From positions 5,023,501 to 5,087,500 of the forward strand of contig JAILWY010000014.1 in the NCBI GenBank assembly GCA_022113835.1: 64,000 nucleotides of DNA, written 5' to 3'. The stretch is from Atopsyche davidsoni (lineage: Eukaryota; Arthropoda; Insecta; Trichoptera; Hydrobiosidae). Numbering within the stretch: the stretch's first letter is position 1; every line of letters begins with the position of its first letter. Below, in pieces: positions 1 through 12,900 of this stretch. Both the position numbers and the translations under genes were made by a program. The notes beneath the pieces are model-generated. The model was not told where the DNA came from. It ran no database searches and worked only from the letters and a program-made list of their open reading frames with translations.

Positions 1-891
1 GCTGTAATTCATAATTAGTGAAGGGAGTGACCAGGCCCGGACTGCAGCAGTGTAATTAGTCGGAAAATTAAGAAAAATGGTGATTAAAAGTGTAGAAAGA
101 TTCACGATTACAGCCTTTCCGTGCTTAAAAATTCATACTTTATTATAAAACAGCACGCGCTGGCTTTATCCTGCTATATTTATTTTTTTTATATTTTCTA
201 AAAATATTATATACACTATGGACAAAAGTAGTAACTATTTATTCTACTTAGATTTTTTGTTTTTTTATGTTCGTGTTGATCTTACATAGTCATATATTTA
301 GCTATAAAAGCTTGTCAATATGAAACATAAATTATATGTAATATATATATATATATATATATATACCTTTAGTAACTATTTCAAATTTTATTTCAATCAA
401 ACCTCAATGTATATATTCTTAAGTAAAAACCATAATTTGGGCCGAAATTTAACGCTACATCAATACCCGCCGAGCACGGAGCATAAAGCAGGTCCAATCA
501 GATATTCAAATCTCATCTCCGGGGAGCGTATAAATTTTGAATTTAAAACTTCCATAAATTGGCCGTATCAGCGGTTCTGCCCCATCGTTCACGGGGCCGG
601 CTCCCTGCGCGGCCGCAACTCTGCACCCTGCAACTGCACTCCTCCCCTCACCCCCAACTCCCGTAAAGCCTGGCCTTTACCGCCGACCGAAGATATTCAA
701 GGCTTTTGCCTTCCGTATTCATTCACGATTTTGATATTTCGAATGATATATCAAATGTTCAGTTATTTTTTTTATTAGTGTTACGTTTTAGCAGTAGTTT
801 GAAAAACGAAGACTACAAAATGCTAGCAAACAAAATAGGATCAATGGAAACGCTTTTACCGGACTCTCGGACGTTCTTGAAGCTTCTAGAT
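1..891. other. Upstream AT-rich DNA with one GC islet
   Basis: It contains a pure TA tract at 341-365 and a GC-rich patch at about 465-700 that includes a NotI-like GCGGCCGC octamer (about 609-616). Overlapping open frames here are short and lack protein-like composition. It may be intergenic or part of a 5' intron of the gene starting at 7300. The last bases (884-891) are the left target duplication of the MITE that follows. Confidence 0.5.
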
Positions 892-1348
892 CGGTGGCTC
901 TCAAACTCTTTTGGCCCACGGACCCCCTTTCATAGTCAAAAATTGCCTACAGACCCCCTTTCATAGTCAAAACTTTCCCATGGACCCTGGGTGAAAAACT
1001 ACATAAATTCATATTATAGACTAGTTGGTGCAAGAAGTATCGACTCTATTGCGTTCCCGTATTAACCTATCTGACTCACCGCGATGCCTGTTATTACTTG
1101 TATTTTATGCACCTGTCAATATTTATATTTTACTTAGGACGTAAAAATCTCTAATAATGTATTCATTGTTATTTATTTTAACTTCCATATTAATACAAAT
1201 GTGTCACATTTTTTTTATTTTTTATTAAACCTAAAGCGGGCCCCCTGACGTTGTTCAGGGACCCAAAATCGATTTTAATTTTCTAAGGACCTCCTGAATG
1301 ATCCCAGGAACCCCACGGGGTCCGTAAGGACCACTTTGAGAAGCACTG
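892..1348. mobile_element. hAT-type MITE, copy 1
   Basis: A 457-bp non-coding element. Its ends are imperfect inverted repeats: CGGTGGCTCTCAAACT on the left, and the complement of the right end reads CAGTGCTTCTCAAAGT. It is flanked by a perfect 8-bp duplication TTCTAGAT (884-891 and 1349-1356). Ends of the CAGTG type and an 8-bp duplication around TCTAGA are hallmarks of hAT transposons. The left terminus starts CG instead of CA, a point change. About two copies of a tandem unit of roughly 30 bp (C-A-C-G-G-A-C-C-C-C core, then CATAGTCAAAA) follow the left end. The interior matches the copy at 34572 closely. Confidence 0.92.
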
Positions 1349-1356
1349 TTCTAGAT

Positions 1357-3395
1357 GCATCACAATGCCATTCTTCAGTGTTGAAACGGCCGTCGTCTGG
1401 CTGAGGTCAATACACCATTTTGTTAAAAGTAAATATAAATATGTGTTGAAATAAATACTCTTTTATTTATAGACCCGACTCGTTACATTACGTCGTTACT
1501 AGATTTATTGACTTATATCAAATCTAGTTTCATTTTTATTATAACAGCATACTTTTTCTTGAATGGAGTATCTCTGCTTTCGCTAATTTTCGTCTCGTTG
1601 TACAGATCTTTAAAAACAAAATATCTGCATCAGATAGCAATAAATCACAAAGCTATCATAATACTACGAGAGAGGGTTGGACGGGTGGGGGAATAAATCC
1701 TTTGACTGAGACGTCAACCGTGAGGGTGGTTGTGGATCACGCGATCTCTTTCAGGAATATGTATGAGGGCGCACAGCATATCGCACCAAACCAACTTACA
1801 TGACACAACGACAATTATCCTTTCACAATAGCAAATCGGAACTTCAAATATTTATATGATTGTACTTCATATTTTAATATCTGTTTGTCCAGACACACAG
1901 ACAAAACAATTTAATATGGAATTTAATATTTTTAATCAAGAAATAATAATGTTTCAAAACACGTGTTTAATTTAAAACAACACTTGATATGCCTGAACTA
2001 AGATACGTTCAAAAAAAAATTGTACATACTCGAGAGCAGATAGATGCGTATAAACTTCGAAATAAATAACAAAAGCTTCTTTATCTAAAACATTTAAACA
2101 CCTTTATTGTTTATCGCAAAGCATTTCAAGATTTTCAAATTAAACTAACCAAATTATTATTGACACTCGCACAGGCCAAGAATCTGATTAGAATTCTGCT
2201 TCGTTGATTCTCAATGCTGATTGATTTACAACACAGAAATTGAAGATTTTCTCTTTATTGCTTGATTATGTTTTTTTCGCTTACGTGTTTTTTAATTCTC
2301 AGATATTTTTTATTCGGTCTAAAAATGTGATTTGTGACTCTGCGTCGCATTTGTTGCGGGTGTGATCGGGCGTTAAATCCGTCATGTGTGATCTGCGAGC
2401 GGAGGCCGCTCCGTACTTTGTTCTCGCCATCAAAGGAGACTGAAGCCCCCCGAGTTATTTACTCACATCGAGTGTATCGAAGATGATAGCTCAAGCATTA
2501 TTTTTATCTTTATACATTATGTATACGTACTATTCAGGCGGAATATCGGAAAGCGGGTAATATGGAAGAAATAGGAAAATCACAAAAGAGAAAGTGGGCC
2601 GGCGGCGAGAGGGCGACAAAATAATATTAAACTACCCCCACGACATTATATATTGCAAATCGATGTTTCTTACCTTGAGTATACAACATGCGTTTTTATA
2701 TATTTTTTATGGTAAAATTTCTACTATTTGTGTTCTACAAAAACACTAACAAATTCATGAATTTTGATTGAATGAATATGTTATACGTTAAAAAAAATAT
2801 TCCTCCTAGGCATACCATTGTATTCTTGAATTGTCATTTTTATATTTATAAGTAAGTTTATCATTAAAAAAAGCGTAAGGTTTTTTTTCTTCTTTATATG
2901 GAAACTTAAGCTCGTACAAAAAAAAATTATGTACTACTTAAATGTACTTTAAAATTTGATGTTCTTATTTTACACCAAATTCAATTTGTGGTTTTTTCAC
3001 CCACGTGTAATTTGCTATTTTAATCGAATTCAATTTTTGAGTTGATTTAAGTAATCTCTGTTTTAATGATATCTTAATCCGATGTTATCAATTCAGGGTT
3101 ATTTAAAACCATATGCTATAAAACCATACAGTTAAATGTAAAAAATGAATAGATATCACCACCAATAAACCGTTTTTATATTTTTATGGTTTATAAACGA
3201 TTAAATAAGATAATCAAAAATTTTGTATACAAACATCGAATATATTAAAATTAAAAATCTATGAAAGACATAATTATTTACTGTGGATATCTTCTAGCTT
3301 TGGGTACTTAAGTACGTAAAGTTTACAAAAAAAAAGTATCGTTGTTTTCACTGGTATTTTTTATATTGACTTACAAATATAAAAAAAAATTCTTC
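1357..3395. other. AT-rich non-coding DNA with one GC islet
   Basis: No gene is seen. A GC-rich islet lies at about 2335-2455 and contains the 12-mer CTTTGTTCTCGC (2416-2427), shared with the islet at 10869. The remainder is AT-rich with short homopolymers. Confidence 0.5.
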
Positions 3396-3399
3396 TTTA

Positions 3400-3595
3400 C
3401 TTTATTCTATTTTGTGTTAATTTACAACAATTGTTAAGGCTACGCTTACAATATGGTGTGTGACTATTCCCTGCTCCTTCGCGCTGATTATGGGGCTATA
3501 TAAATGTGGTTTAGCTAGTGGCGTATATGTGTTTCTTTCTCTATTTTCGTTTTGGAGCTCTAGAGAAAAATATGTGTAAAAAAACCTTTATTAAA
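3400..3595 (+). repeat. Unclassified dispersed repeat, copy 1
   Basis: This stretch is recognisably related to 35840-36022. Shared landmarks in the same order are a TTTACAA block, GCTTACAATA-GGTGTG, a C-T-rich then GCGCG-like segment, GTGGTTTA, and ATGTGTAAAAAAACC near the end. Divergence is substantial. I find no terminal inverted repeat or target duplication. The GTGGTTTAGCTAGTGGC string faintly resembles a tRNA A-box, but no B-box follows. Confidence 0.5.
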
Positions 3596-3599
3596 CTTA

Positions 3600-6500
3600 A
3601 AGTTAAACCGTGGGTTTTATTGTCTCAACCACTTACTCGATACAAGCCACGTTTTTTTATCTTTAAAATAGTGAAGGTGTTCTCTTGTCTCTTTGTTCAC
3701 TCTCTGCATCAAAATATGATGCTGTAGCTATGAATTTTGATGCATATACATTTCTTTATATACTTCAAGAATACGAGTCGCAAAATTATCATGTAGCATT
3801 TTCAGGACTGCGTGAGGAATTCGAAATGAGGAAACATCTCACAGGTCCCTTTTCACAAAATTCGATATGTGAGAACGATACTCTCGAAGCATTTGCATTC
3901 GCCGTATAGGTGCCCATCACACAAGGCGACTTACACACAATCAGAATATATATATTTTAAAATAAATTCTTGAAAGCATTTTGTCTCACAAAAGAAACAT
4001 TACCGTACTATTTTAGTCACGAACATTCTGAAGGGAGCTTTCGCTCCGGCTTATACTTGAAATTCAAAATTTAAAGGCTTTGTTGAAATAATTGATATAT
4101 TATATGTTTCATTCAAATGGGTAAGCTTCGACTATTTTATCTGTAATTTATTATATTTTTTACTTGTATTTTTTTTTATTTTCACAGAATATTGTATAAT
4201 ATTATTTGTTGTCATTAAATAACATTATGATATTATTTAAAATCGTAAATATTCTTTTTTTTTGTTACAGAAAATATAGTCTTTAAATTAAATTTTATTA
4301 TTAAATACATTCATTATAAAAAAATTGTTTTTGTAAATTCCCCTAGAGGATCTGTCAAATATTCATTTTTTTGTTTTTGTCACTTTACCGTAGAATAAAT
4401 ACATTTAATGGTGTGCACCATGTTTTTTCCATCTATGAGCCCGACAGCGAGAAAATCGAGACATCAATGTATAATTTGAAATGAAAAAATGATTTTACTA
4501 CTTGCAAGGTTTTCAAATATTTAAATAACATTTAGGCAAATACACGTTTGGGAAACACTACTTGCCTTCCATTGTCAGAATGCTTAGCATTGACTGCACG
4601 TTCCTGGAACCTGCTTTTCTGAACTCTGGAATAACTAACTGATTGTAAAATCTCGAAGCGGTGAAGTATTTTCCTTTTTTATGTAAAAAGACTTCGTATT
4701 CATACAAAACCTTTTAAATAACTTAATGTGCGAACTTTTATTAAAGCAATAAATATCTCACAATTTCAATATAAAGCAGTTTCTATGTCAGCTAAAATAA
4801 AATAAAAACATTTTCATATGTAACAATGTGTATCTTATTATAGAAAAGATTTACTTTTTGTAATGTTTTGTTGTATTGTGACCGATAATTCTGTGTCATA
4901 TAAAAATCTTTTTTCAAGGGCGTTTTTTACTTTTGAATTTTTATATCTCTTCTAAGCTAATCGGTTTATTATTGCATCAACCGTTAAAATATTGAAATGC
5001 ATTAACAACATTGATTATAAAAATATATTCCATCGTCCCATTCCGATCTTATTCCTAAAATTTATATAACGCTTATTTGTTAACCTGGTGTCAAGTATTT
5101 AATAAGAAAAATTTCAAAATTAAATTTATATACTGGTATCACAATAAAATGGAATAAAGAATCAATTAAAAATATATGCGTGTATATATTTATATACCTT
5201 CAAAATTACGAGTATTTTTATTTAATGTTTTAATTCTTCAGCAGGGTTTATAAGGTATACATTTTTTTTTAATTTTCACATAAAATTCAATTGGCGTCCG
5301 TGCGGGGAGGTGTTGCATTTTAACGAGTTTATTTTTTCATCCAATTTATATTTCGGTGCCATATCGCCCGACCCTGTCCTGGAGGCACGTTCACACAGAT
5401 AACGATGCACATTCTCCCATTAAATTTATGCACTTTTTTCAGACCTCATATTTTATTTCCTAGCTGACTGGCGAGTCGCCCGTGTGACTCGGCCCCGCGG
5501 AGGTCTGCAGATTTATTGCGATGAATGATTTATAACACCGTTTTGTATTGTATTATAAAAGTCAGTACGAATATTTATTTTTAAAAAAATTAACACAGTA
5601 GGAACAACGCATTATCTGTGCTATCCTCGAATATTCCAGGAAATCTAAAATTTACGGCATTCCTGGAAAAAAATACGCCAAGAGTATATTATCATCAATT
5701 GAATCAAAACCACATAATGAGGGAAATAAAATCGCGCCACCATACAATTTGTATTATAAAATAGTAGCTCTATTTAATATTTTTTATGTAATGAATGTTT
5801 ATTGCAAACCACAAAGCCTGCGATACATCAAAGCCACTCAATACAACAAATCACTCTAACAAGTTCCTTTCATTTTTTAAATAAAATAATTAAGTGCTTT
5901 CCCGAGTTTGTATTTTATCATTTCAGCATTATATTAATAAATTTATAATTGAAGTATTTCTATGGAGATCTGATATTAAGAAACTGGTCGTCACTTAATA
6001 ATTAATAAGTAAACACTTGAATAACATTGATAAATTATCTTCCTTTCCTTTTTATCTGAAGACTTATGATAAAATGGTATTCAAAATTAAATTTAATTCC
6101 TTAAAATTACTCGAGTTGATTTAATATTCTTATTGTAAACAAATAATCATCATTCCGGTTTATATTCTGGCCTTTTTTGCCGTCGCTAAATAGCACGTAT
6201 TTCTTACTATATTATCCGTCATATTTGTAATGATATTCCAGCATTTTTAAATTTATTAAAACAAGATGGTGTGTATATTAATTTTTTTTTTTATTAAAAT
6301 ATTATATGGCTCAAAGCCCTGCTCCGTATATTTCACGTCCAAGGAAATTGCATTAGTACTTCCGACTCTAGTATTTTTTACATCCCTTCTGTACGCTCTG
6401 CGCCAATGTAGAGGACGTTCCCTAATTTTAAAAACGTGATATATTGTTTGCTTAAGTTGCTGGCAAGGACAGCTTATTTTATATTTAATAAGTCATTTAT

Positions 6501-6780
6501 ATGATATAACATTCTTTTAAAAACTTATAAGTATTTTTTGTATATTTAAAATCGATCAGCAAAACTTTTTTTGAAATAGTTTTTTTAGAAATGTAAAAGT
6601 AGTTCTAGCTTGAAAATAATTGTGATCTAGATTGTTCTGTGATATTTTGATATAAAATGTAACCAAACAGAAGGTTTTCTCTGATCGTTAGCATTACTAA
6701 CTAACCTCAAAAAAAATATTGATTGTTATATGTTCAATTTTTAGAATTTGACATTAATACTGCTTTTCTTTTATTTCAGA
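3600..6780. other. AT-rich non-coding DNA with one GC islet
   Basis: No gene is supported. A GC-rich islet spans about 5285-5520. The rest is AT-rich and low in complexity. It ends in the candidate splice acceptor at 6780. Confidence 0.5.
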
Positions 6781-7299
6781 TTACAATTACAAACTGTCAT
6801 CCTCCCGGCATGGAAACACGGCGAAAATAGAGAACCAATATTATCATCAAGATATTCAATACAAAATAATGAAACTAATTGCCATCACCGTATTCTGAAT
6901 AGAAAGACGACATGCGAAACCTAGTAAAGGCAAAGAAAAAACTGAACGATAAAGGCCGGTCGCTGCGGAAATGGTCGGTGGCACTTCAAAATACAAAACT
7001 GCACTGATGTAACAAACCTTATCAGAAGTCAACTGAGCATATCTACCAATATCATTGTACTTATCAGCAAAGTATCATTCCACCAATAAACATTGAAATA
7101 AAAAGTATTACAAATTATCAATAAATTTGTAAAAATACAATACCAACGAATAACACTTTCATTGCAATGTATTTTTAATGATGTGACAAAGTGTTAAAAC
7201 ATATCCGTATTTAGCGCATAAAATATTTAGTATATCAAAGTGATCCAAATTATCGGGAAGACATATCGCGTTGTGTTTTTTTTTTTTTACGTAAGTAAG
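6781..7299 (+). other. Possible 5' UTR exon of the Pgant gene
   Basis: A good pyrimidine-rich acceptor (cttttatttcag, ending at 6780) precedes this stretch. It is less AT-rich than its surroundings at first, has stops in all frames and runs up to the start codon at 7300. It could be a non-coding exon continuous with exon 1. Alternatively a second acceptor lies just before the ATG: T13 at 7276-7288 followed by AAG at 7293-7295, and a GTAAGT donor-like string occurs at 7291-7296. Transcript data would decide between these. Confidence 0.35.
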
Positions 7300-7597
7300 A
7301 TGGGTTTCCTTCTGCGGAGGAGGTCCCTCGTCATCAAGATCGCGCTGCTGGCGTCCGCCGTGTGGTTTACGGTGGCCTTCCTGCTGTACACGGAGGAGCG
7401 CGAGGGGGCCACGGCCGTCAACGGAGCCCCCGGCAGCGGAGGCGGAGGCGGAGTCCCCGCCGGCCCGCCCATCCCCATCATGCCGGCCTTCCAGCCCTGG
7501 AGACGCGAGACTACACCCCCTCATCTCAACGTCACCCTCGCCAAGAAGAAAAAGCGAATCGTCGGCCCCGCGGCCATCGCCGCTGGCCTTGAAGACG
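7300..7597 (+). CDS. Pgant: Pgant exon 1: cytoplasmic tail, signal anchor and stem
   Basis: The ATG at 7300 is the first in this frame and has A at -3 and G at +4. Residues 1-13 form a short basic tail (RRR at 6-8, K13). Residues 14-30 are a hydrophobic signal anchor, giving type II topology with the rest in the Golgi lumen. The stem then has a Gly-rich run (G45-G51), Pro-rich stretches, an N-glycosylation sequon at N77-V-T and a polybasic KKKKR at 82-86. Codons end mostly in G or C, unlike the AT-rich flanks. The donor GTAAAT starts at 7598, leaving one nucleotide of codon 100 (phase 1). The low sequence conservation expected of a stem means this exon is assigned by frame, topology and phase rather than by homology. 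Confidence 0.9.
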
Positions 7598-9710
7598 GTA
7601 AATTAATTTCTTAAAAATTTCTGATACTAGAAATGTAGCCCGCCACAGAATGACGTATTCGATGAACGATGCAATAGCGTTTGAACATATGTTTGGCTGA
7701 ATACTCGAATAGCTGGATACTCGAATTTGAAGACGTTTTCCTTCCAACTCATTGCTTGACATTTGTGTCACAAACAACGCATCACTTTCACTGGCTGTTC
7801 TTTATTTGAAAAATTCTAAATTTGAAATTCTCGCGGTGAACAATAGAATTCTATAATTCGTACATATTGAAACTCGCTAAAGCATATTTTTTAGTTTTAA
7901 AAATATTATTCTATCGTCTTGAAATTCGGCACATAACTGCGAATGTATCTTTTAAGATATTCTATAGAGAACCAAAAAATGAAAAAAATGAAACATACAT
8001 GCACACACACAATGGATATTATCATTATAGATTTTTGACAGAGAATACTTGGTGGAATTCCATTTTATTTATTTTTTTTAATATAATACATGATAATGTT
8101 AATCACTCTGTTTGATAATGCCAGCGTGAAAGGTTGGCGAAACCGGTCACAAATAAAAAACGAACGTGTGGAAAATCACTCATGTATTTTATTCAAAAAA
8201 ATATTTATTATATTACAACCATGAACACCTGTGACTAAATTGATTGGATTATAAGTATTTTGTAGTTCTTTATTATTTATTAGTATATAGAATTATGTGC
8301 AGTAAAACTTTTAGTAGAATTTCGATTAAAAGCCTCAATACTCTTAATTACTGAAGTAATTTTTAATTTTAACAAATAAGTCACTTGGAACTCGGCTGAT
8401 GTGGTCTGACCTGCGTTCAATGTTACTTTGTTTAATCCAAAGTTAGTTAATCTACTTTGAATGTTGCCTTCTTGGAAATGACAAATTGTTTTTTATTATT
8501 TTATATTCATTTTATAAATCGAGTCCAAATTTCTATTTTTTTAAATATATTATGTTCCTTAATAAAAATCAGTCTACTTAGAATAGTCTCAATTTTTTTT
8601 GTTTTATGCAATGCACACAATATTTCTTAATTCTCATCAATTAGTCACTCACCTTAATAGTCATCAATTTCTATGGAGTTCACAAGCTATTTTTTTTTGT
8701 ATTTAAATTACCAAGTCTTATTTAATATTCAACGATGCCTCAAAAATGTACAGCAACCTTTCTTGTTATAACTATTATTTATAATAATAACAGCTTTTAT
8801 TATTTCATTCCAACATAATATCCATGAACATCTACAGATGTTATTTTTCACAGACAAAATAATAGTGTAATAAAAAAAATCTGGTAAATCCTACATATTT
8901 CCCATGAGAGAGCGCACGGATCGCTTATTGAACCCTGCGGAATAAAATTAACGAGAGTCAAAGTATGGGACAAAAGAGTACCGAGATCTCTAATGATTCC
9001 TCCCCGCTTTTTGTTCTCGGAAAGATTCGGAGACAGAGGGGGGAATATTTACCCCAGACAAATAGTTTGCTTGTGTTTTAAATGTCGGGCATTGTGCCGC
9101 GAGTCGGGCGCTCGCAGCGGCCCCGGCCCGGTCCTCATTGTGCTCGCTAATTGAGTTTGAATTGTTAAGACGTTTTAAGATTGTAGCTTATTGGGAATTT
9201 CCGAAAGGGGTTGAATTATGTAACGGCGGGTGTGAGCGCAATGCCCGGACCGTCTGCCCTCGGGCCCCGAGTTTGCGAAGTGAAATCGCGCCGAGAGGTT
9301 TTTTTTTTGTTATTCTATCAGTCAACTTTTTGTCTCGGTGTGGATTGTTTCTATCATTCGACTTTAATGGATCGTTTTAAAAATTACTCTTCGAAAGAAT
9401 TTTGATTTTTTTTTATATTCGTATTCAATTAATTGTCGAATTACAGTATTGTTAAATATTTAAATTTAATTTATCATATTATCATTCAGTCGGCGTGCTG
9501 GCGTGTCGTCTTCGGGTGCCGAGAAAATTAGTGATAATTTCACTTTACTTTGTAGCAGTCTTATTAATTTAGCTGCACTTCCGACTTCCAGCTACTCTTG
9601 TATACTATTTGTCTTTACCAAATTTATGAAAATATTTGCGGTTTTGGAGTGAGCTTTAATGTTTGATGCAGCTTTCTGAATATGTGAGAATCATGTCGTG
9701 TGGTGTGCAG
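7598..9710 (+). other. Pgant intron 1
   Basis: A 2.1-kb intron with GTAAAT and GTGTGCAG ends, phase 1. It is AT-rich. It contains one copy of a hairpin repeat (8111-8156), a GC-rich islet at about 8905-9130 with a TTTGTTCTCG 10-mer at 9010-9019, and a smaller GC-rich patch at about 9215-9300. I see no coding exon in it. Confidence 0.85.
8111..8156 (+). repeat. GAAAC hairpin repeat, copy 1
   Basis: A 46-base block that matches the minus strand of 23771-23816 at 40 positions. It forms a 6-bp stem, GCCAGC (8120-8125) with GTTGGC (8133-8138), including one G-U pair, and a 7-base loop. The stem is followed directly by GAAACCGGTC. The order TGATAA, stem, GAAAC recalls the hammerhead ribozyme core, but the conserved CUGANGA is not met here. 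Confidence 0.7.
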
Positions 9711-9909
9711 GCACGGGGGTGCTGGTGATGCCGGCGGAGCCTGCTGCAGACGCTCCTGGGGAGCAGGGCCGCGCGGTGGTGCTGCCGGCCAACATGTCCG
9801 CGGAGATGAAGCGCGCCGTGGCTGACGGCTGGCAGAAGAACGCCTTCAACCAGTACGCCAGCGACCTGGTCAGCGTGCGGAGGACGCTTCCCGATCCTCG
9901 AGACGTCTG
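9711..9909 (+). CDS. Pgant: Pgant exon 2: end of stem and entry to the catalytic domain
   Basis: It follows the acceptor GTGTGCAG and completes codon 100 as Gly. It encodes residues 100-165 plus two nucleotides of codon 166, with the donor GTGAGT at 9910. Residues 100-135 are variable stem with a second sequon at N127-M-S. The block from G139 to D164 contains GW-x-x-N-AFNQY-x-SDL and R-x-LPD-x-R, the pre-catalytic signature of GALNT enzymes. The split W166 and the C167 that starts the next exon form the conserved R-D-x-W-C. Codons are strongly GC-ending. Confidence 0.95.
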
Positions 9910-12900
9910 GTGAGTTCACCTCTGTTGAATTATATTCATTTTCACCGGCCCATTAATCAACTTTTGAAGTCCCATTTTTAATTCAAACATGTATACTTTT
10001 AAAACAATCATTACACACTAAAAAAAAAAATATCATTTCTTGAGACACAGGTGAGATTTGAAGATCCGCTTTACTATTACAACCTAATAGTCGCGATGGA
10101 CTCTATAGCTAAGCGAGAATCCGATTAGTTAGAAACAAGTGTGATTAGATTGGTAATCATAAATGTGTTTTTTTTTTTTACTTAATCAAATGTTGTTATA
10201 AAACTAAAGACCAATTAATTAATGTTTTCATCGTTTACCTAATAAATCTTTTTACTTCACGAATAAATTCACTGGAAAACACAAGAATTTCTAGTTAATT
10301 GAACGGAAACGGTATTAGGTTTTAGTCAAGTATCGTCTTAATTTTAAATGTTTACAGACAAGACGTAAAACAAGGATGTCTTTAAGATAAGTTGAACGTA
10401 AATCTTTCATAATCCCATTAAACCCTTTGTTCTTTGCACCTCCCCTCGTGATCAGCTCCTTCAAGACTTATCAAAATCCATATCATTTAAGACGCAAACA
10501 AAATTTTGAAAGTGTAAACGTGTACTTTCGTCAATGCGGCACTTTCTTTTTCGACCGACAAGTTTACGACTGTTTATGACTGTTAAGCGTACTGCAACCA
10601 CTCGCTATAGTCTAGCACTAAAGCTATATCTCAAGTAGAGTGTAAGAAATTGTTTCAATTTGCACTGTGTATTTAAATATTATAACGCGTTTAATTTTCG
10701 TTACTCTTAAGATGTTTCCGTTATGCAATAAGATATTTTTTTAAAATGAAGGCGCGATAGAAGGTCGCTCGTGGAATCTCCCCGTGATGATAATTGCCTT
10801 CTCCTATCCGCCCGTCCACCGGGCGCTGAAACTGCTAAGTTCTGAAGCTCTCCTCGTGGCCCGCGGGGCTTTGTTCTCGCAGAGGGTGGAAGGAGCTTAT
10901 CATCGGAAAGAGAACAATCTGGCACCGCTGAAGTAAACAGACCTGGCATATCACTTTTTAAAATGTGTTGAATATACTCTATTTTCATCTGCCTCGGTGG
11001 ATCTCTCTAGTGTTTTTGCCAAAATGTACCGGTTTGTGAATTTAATACGAGTAAACGTTAAACTAAGACTGCGATGCTTTTTATCTGAAATTTCAGTTTA
11101 AATTTAATAATAAATACACACACATTTGTAAATAATTAAATATGAAAAAAATATATATATATTTGCCTAACTTCATATATATATAAAAATATCTTAATGC
11201 TCCTATTTTATCGTTGTTTCAAAAATTTTATTACGTGTGAATATATAATTTGAGTAGATTTTAGTTTTTTTGATGATGTCTAAAATTTTATTTCATTCAG
11301 ATTTTTTGTGCGTCTTTAAATCGATGCTTAAAATCGATAGTTTATCGTAAAAGTGTACATTTTCAGTTCAAAAAAAAAAATCATTGAAATCATTAAAAAG
11401 GATTAACTGGTTTTCTGAGACTATTTGGCATTCATTTTAATTTGTTGTAATGAATGTAATATTAGTTATTAATTCACTCAGGTGAAAAATCCCTCGCACG
11501 TTTCAGCTATATTAAAGCAACGTCATTTTTCGGGAAAACACTTATGTGAGCAATGATATATAAACTATTTGGTATTATCAATATCAATCACAAGATAATT
11601 TTCATTGCTATGTAAACACTTTCTTTTTTTTTTATTTGTAATGGAACATAATTCAATATTTCTTGCATAAAAATAATATCTTTTTTCTGCGAAAATCAGA
11701 AAGAGTATTGCTTACTTTAAATAATTTATTAAGCTTTTTTCTACGAAAAGGGTTCTCCTTGACTATCGATTTGGGTTACTTAAGTAGATCAAGATCACAA
11801 GCTGCACCGAGGCTGTTCCCCAAGTCACGCCGGGCGTCCGTTTTGGACCCTAACGAAGTAATTAATCGCAAAAATGTAGCGGCTCCTCGGGACAATATCT
11901 TTTCATTAGCGGGGCGGGAGGGTGGAGGGCTGAAAGTGCGGGCTGATTTATGGGCGGGCGGGACGTGTTTTCACAATTTTGTAATTCTAGTATTTTAGAT
12001 TGAGCTGATTTATACCGTCGAAGATCGTGCTCGACTGCCGGTGGATCATTTCTCCGTAAGACAAGGAGACGCAAGACAGCCTTTTGTGAAAGTGATTCCT
12101 CGTTAAAATTCAGTCATTTAAAACTAAACGAGGGAACAGACGCTTTATATGCGATGTTGTTTGTAGAGTGTTTGAACGTTGTATAATTTATATGATAGAC
12201 TTTATACATCTTAATTTCATTGATATATTAATAAGGTAATATTTTAATATCCATATTTTGTATGCTACATGTGTTACTTTTAAAATACTGCCTTTTGTTT
12301 ATCAAATAATTACCATCCTCTCAAATCACATGAAAGCACTCGCCACGAGCTTTCAATTTGCCCGAGTCCCTGGAGAACTATTCCAACCCTCATATATATT
12401 ATATTAACACTTGCCTGGAAAAGATGCAAAGGGTTGTACAATACGTCTAACAATCGCAAGGGAGGCAAGTGACCTGGAAGGCTTGCGCAATAAACTCACG
12501 CAAAGTGTTTTACAGGATTTGAATTATAATATTAATCTCATCTTTTCTTTTTGTTTTGATTCTGTGGAGATATTTTATCTTTATACATTATTTTACTCGT
12601 GAAAAACTTTTATGATAATATATTTGTGTTGTTTTTTTTTTTAATTAAATATCTTTAATATAAATAATTTGTTTAGCTTGGGTATGATTTTATTATAAAA
12701 TAAAATTTTCCTATTGATCATATAATAATAAATAGATCGTTTTAATATTGAATGCTAACAAATAAAATGTTACCATATATCTATGTTTTAATATTGAAGG
12801 TAGTATTATTGTAGTACCTTGCCATCTATGCAAAAAGTCATCTAAATTAGTTTCAACTTATAATAAGAGGATATTAGATACAATAAAATATTGTAATATT

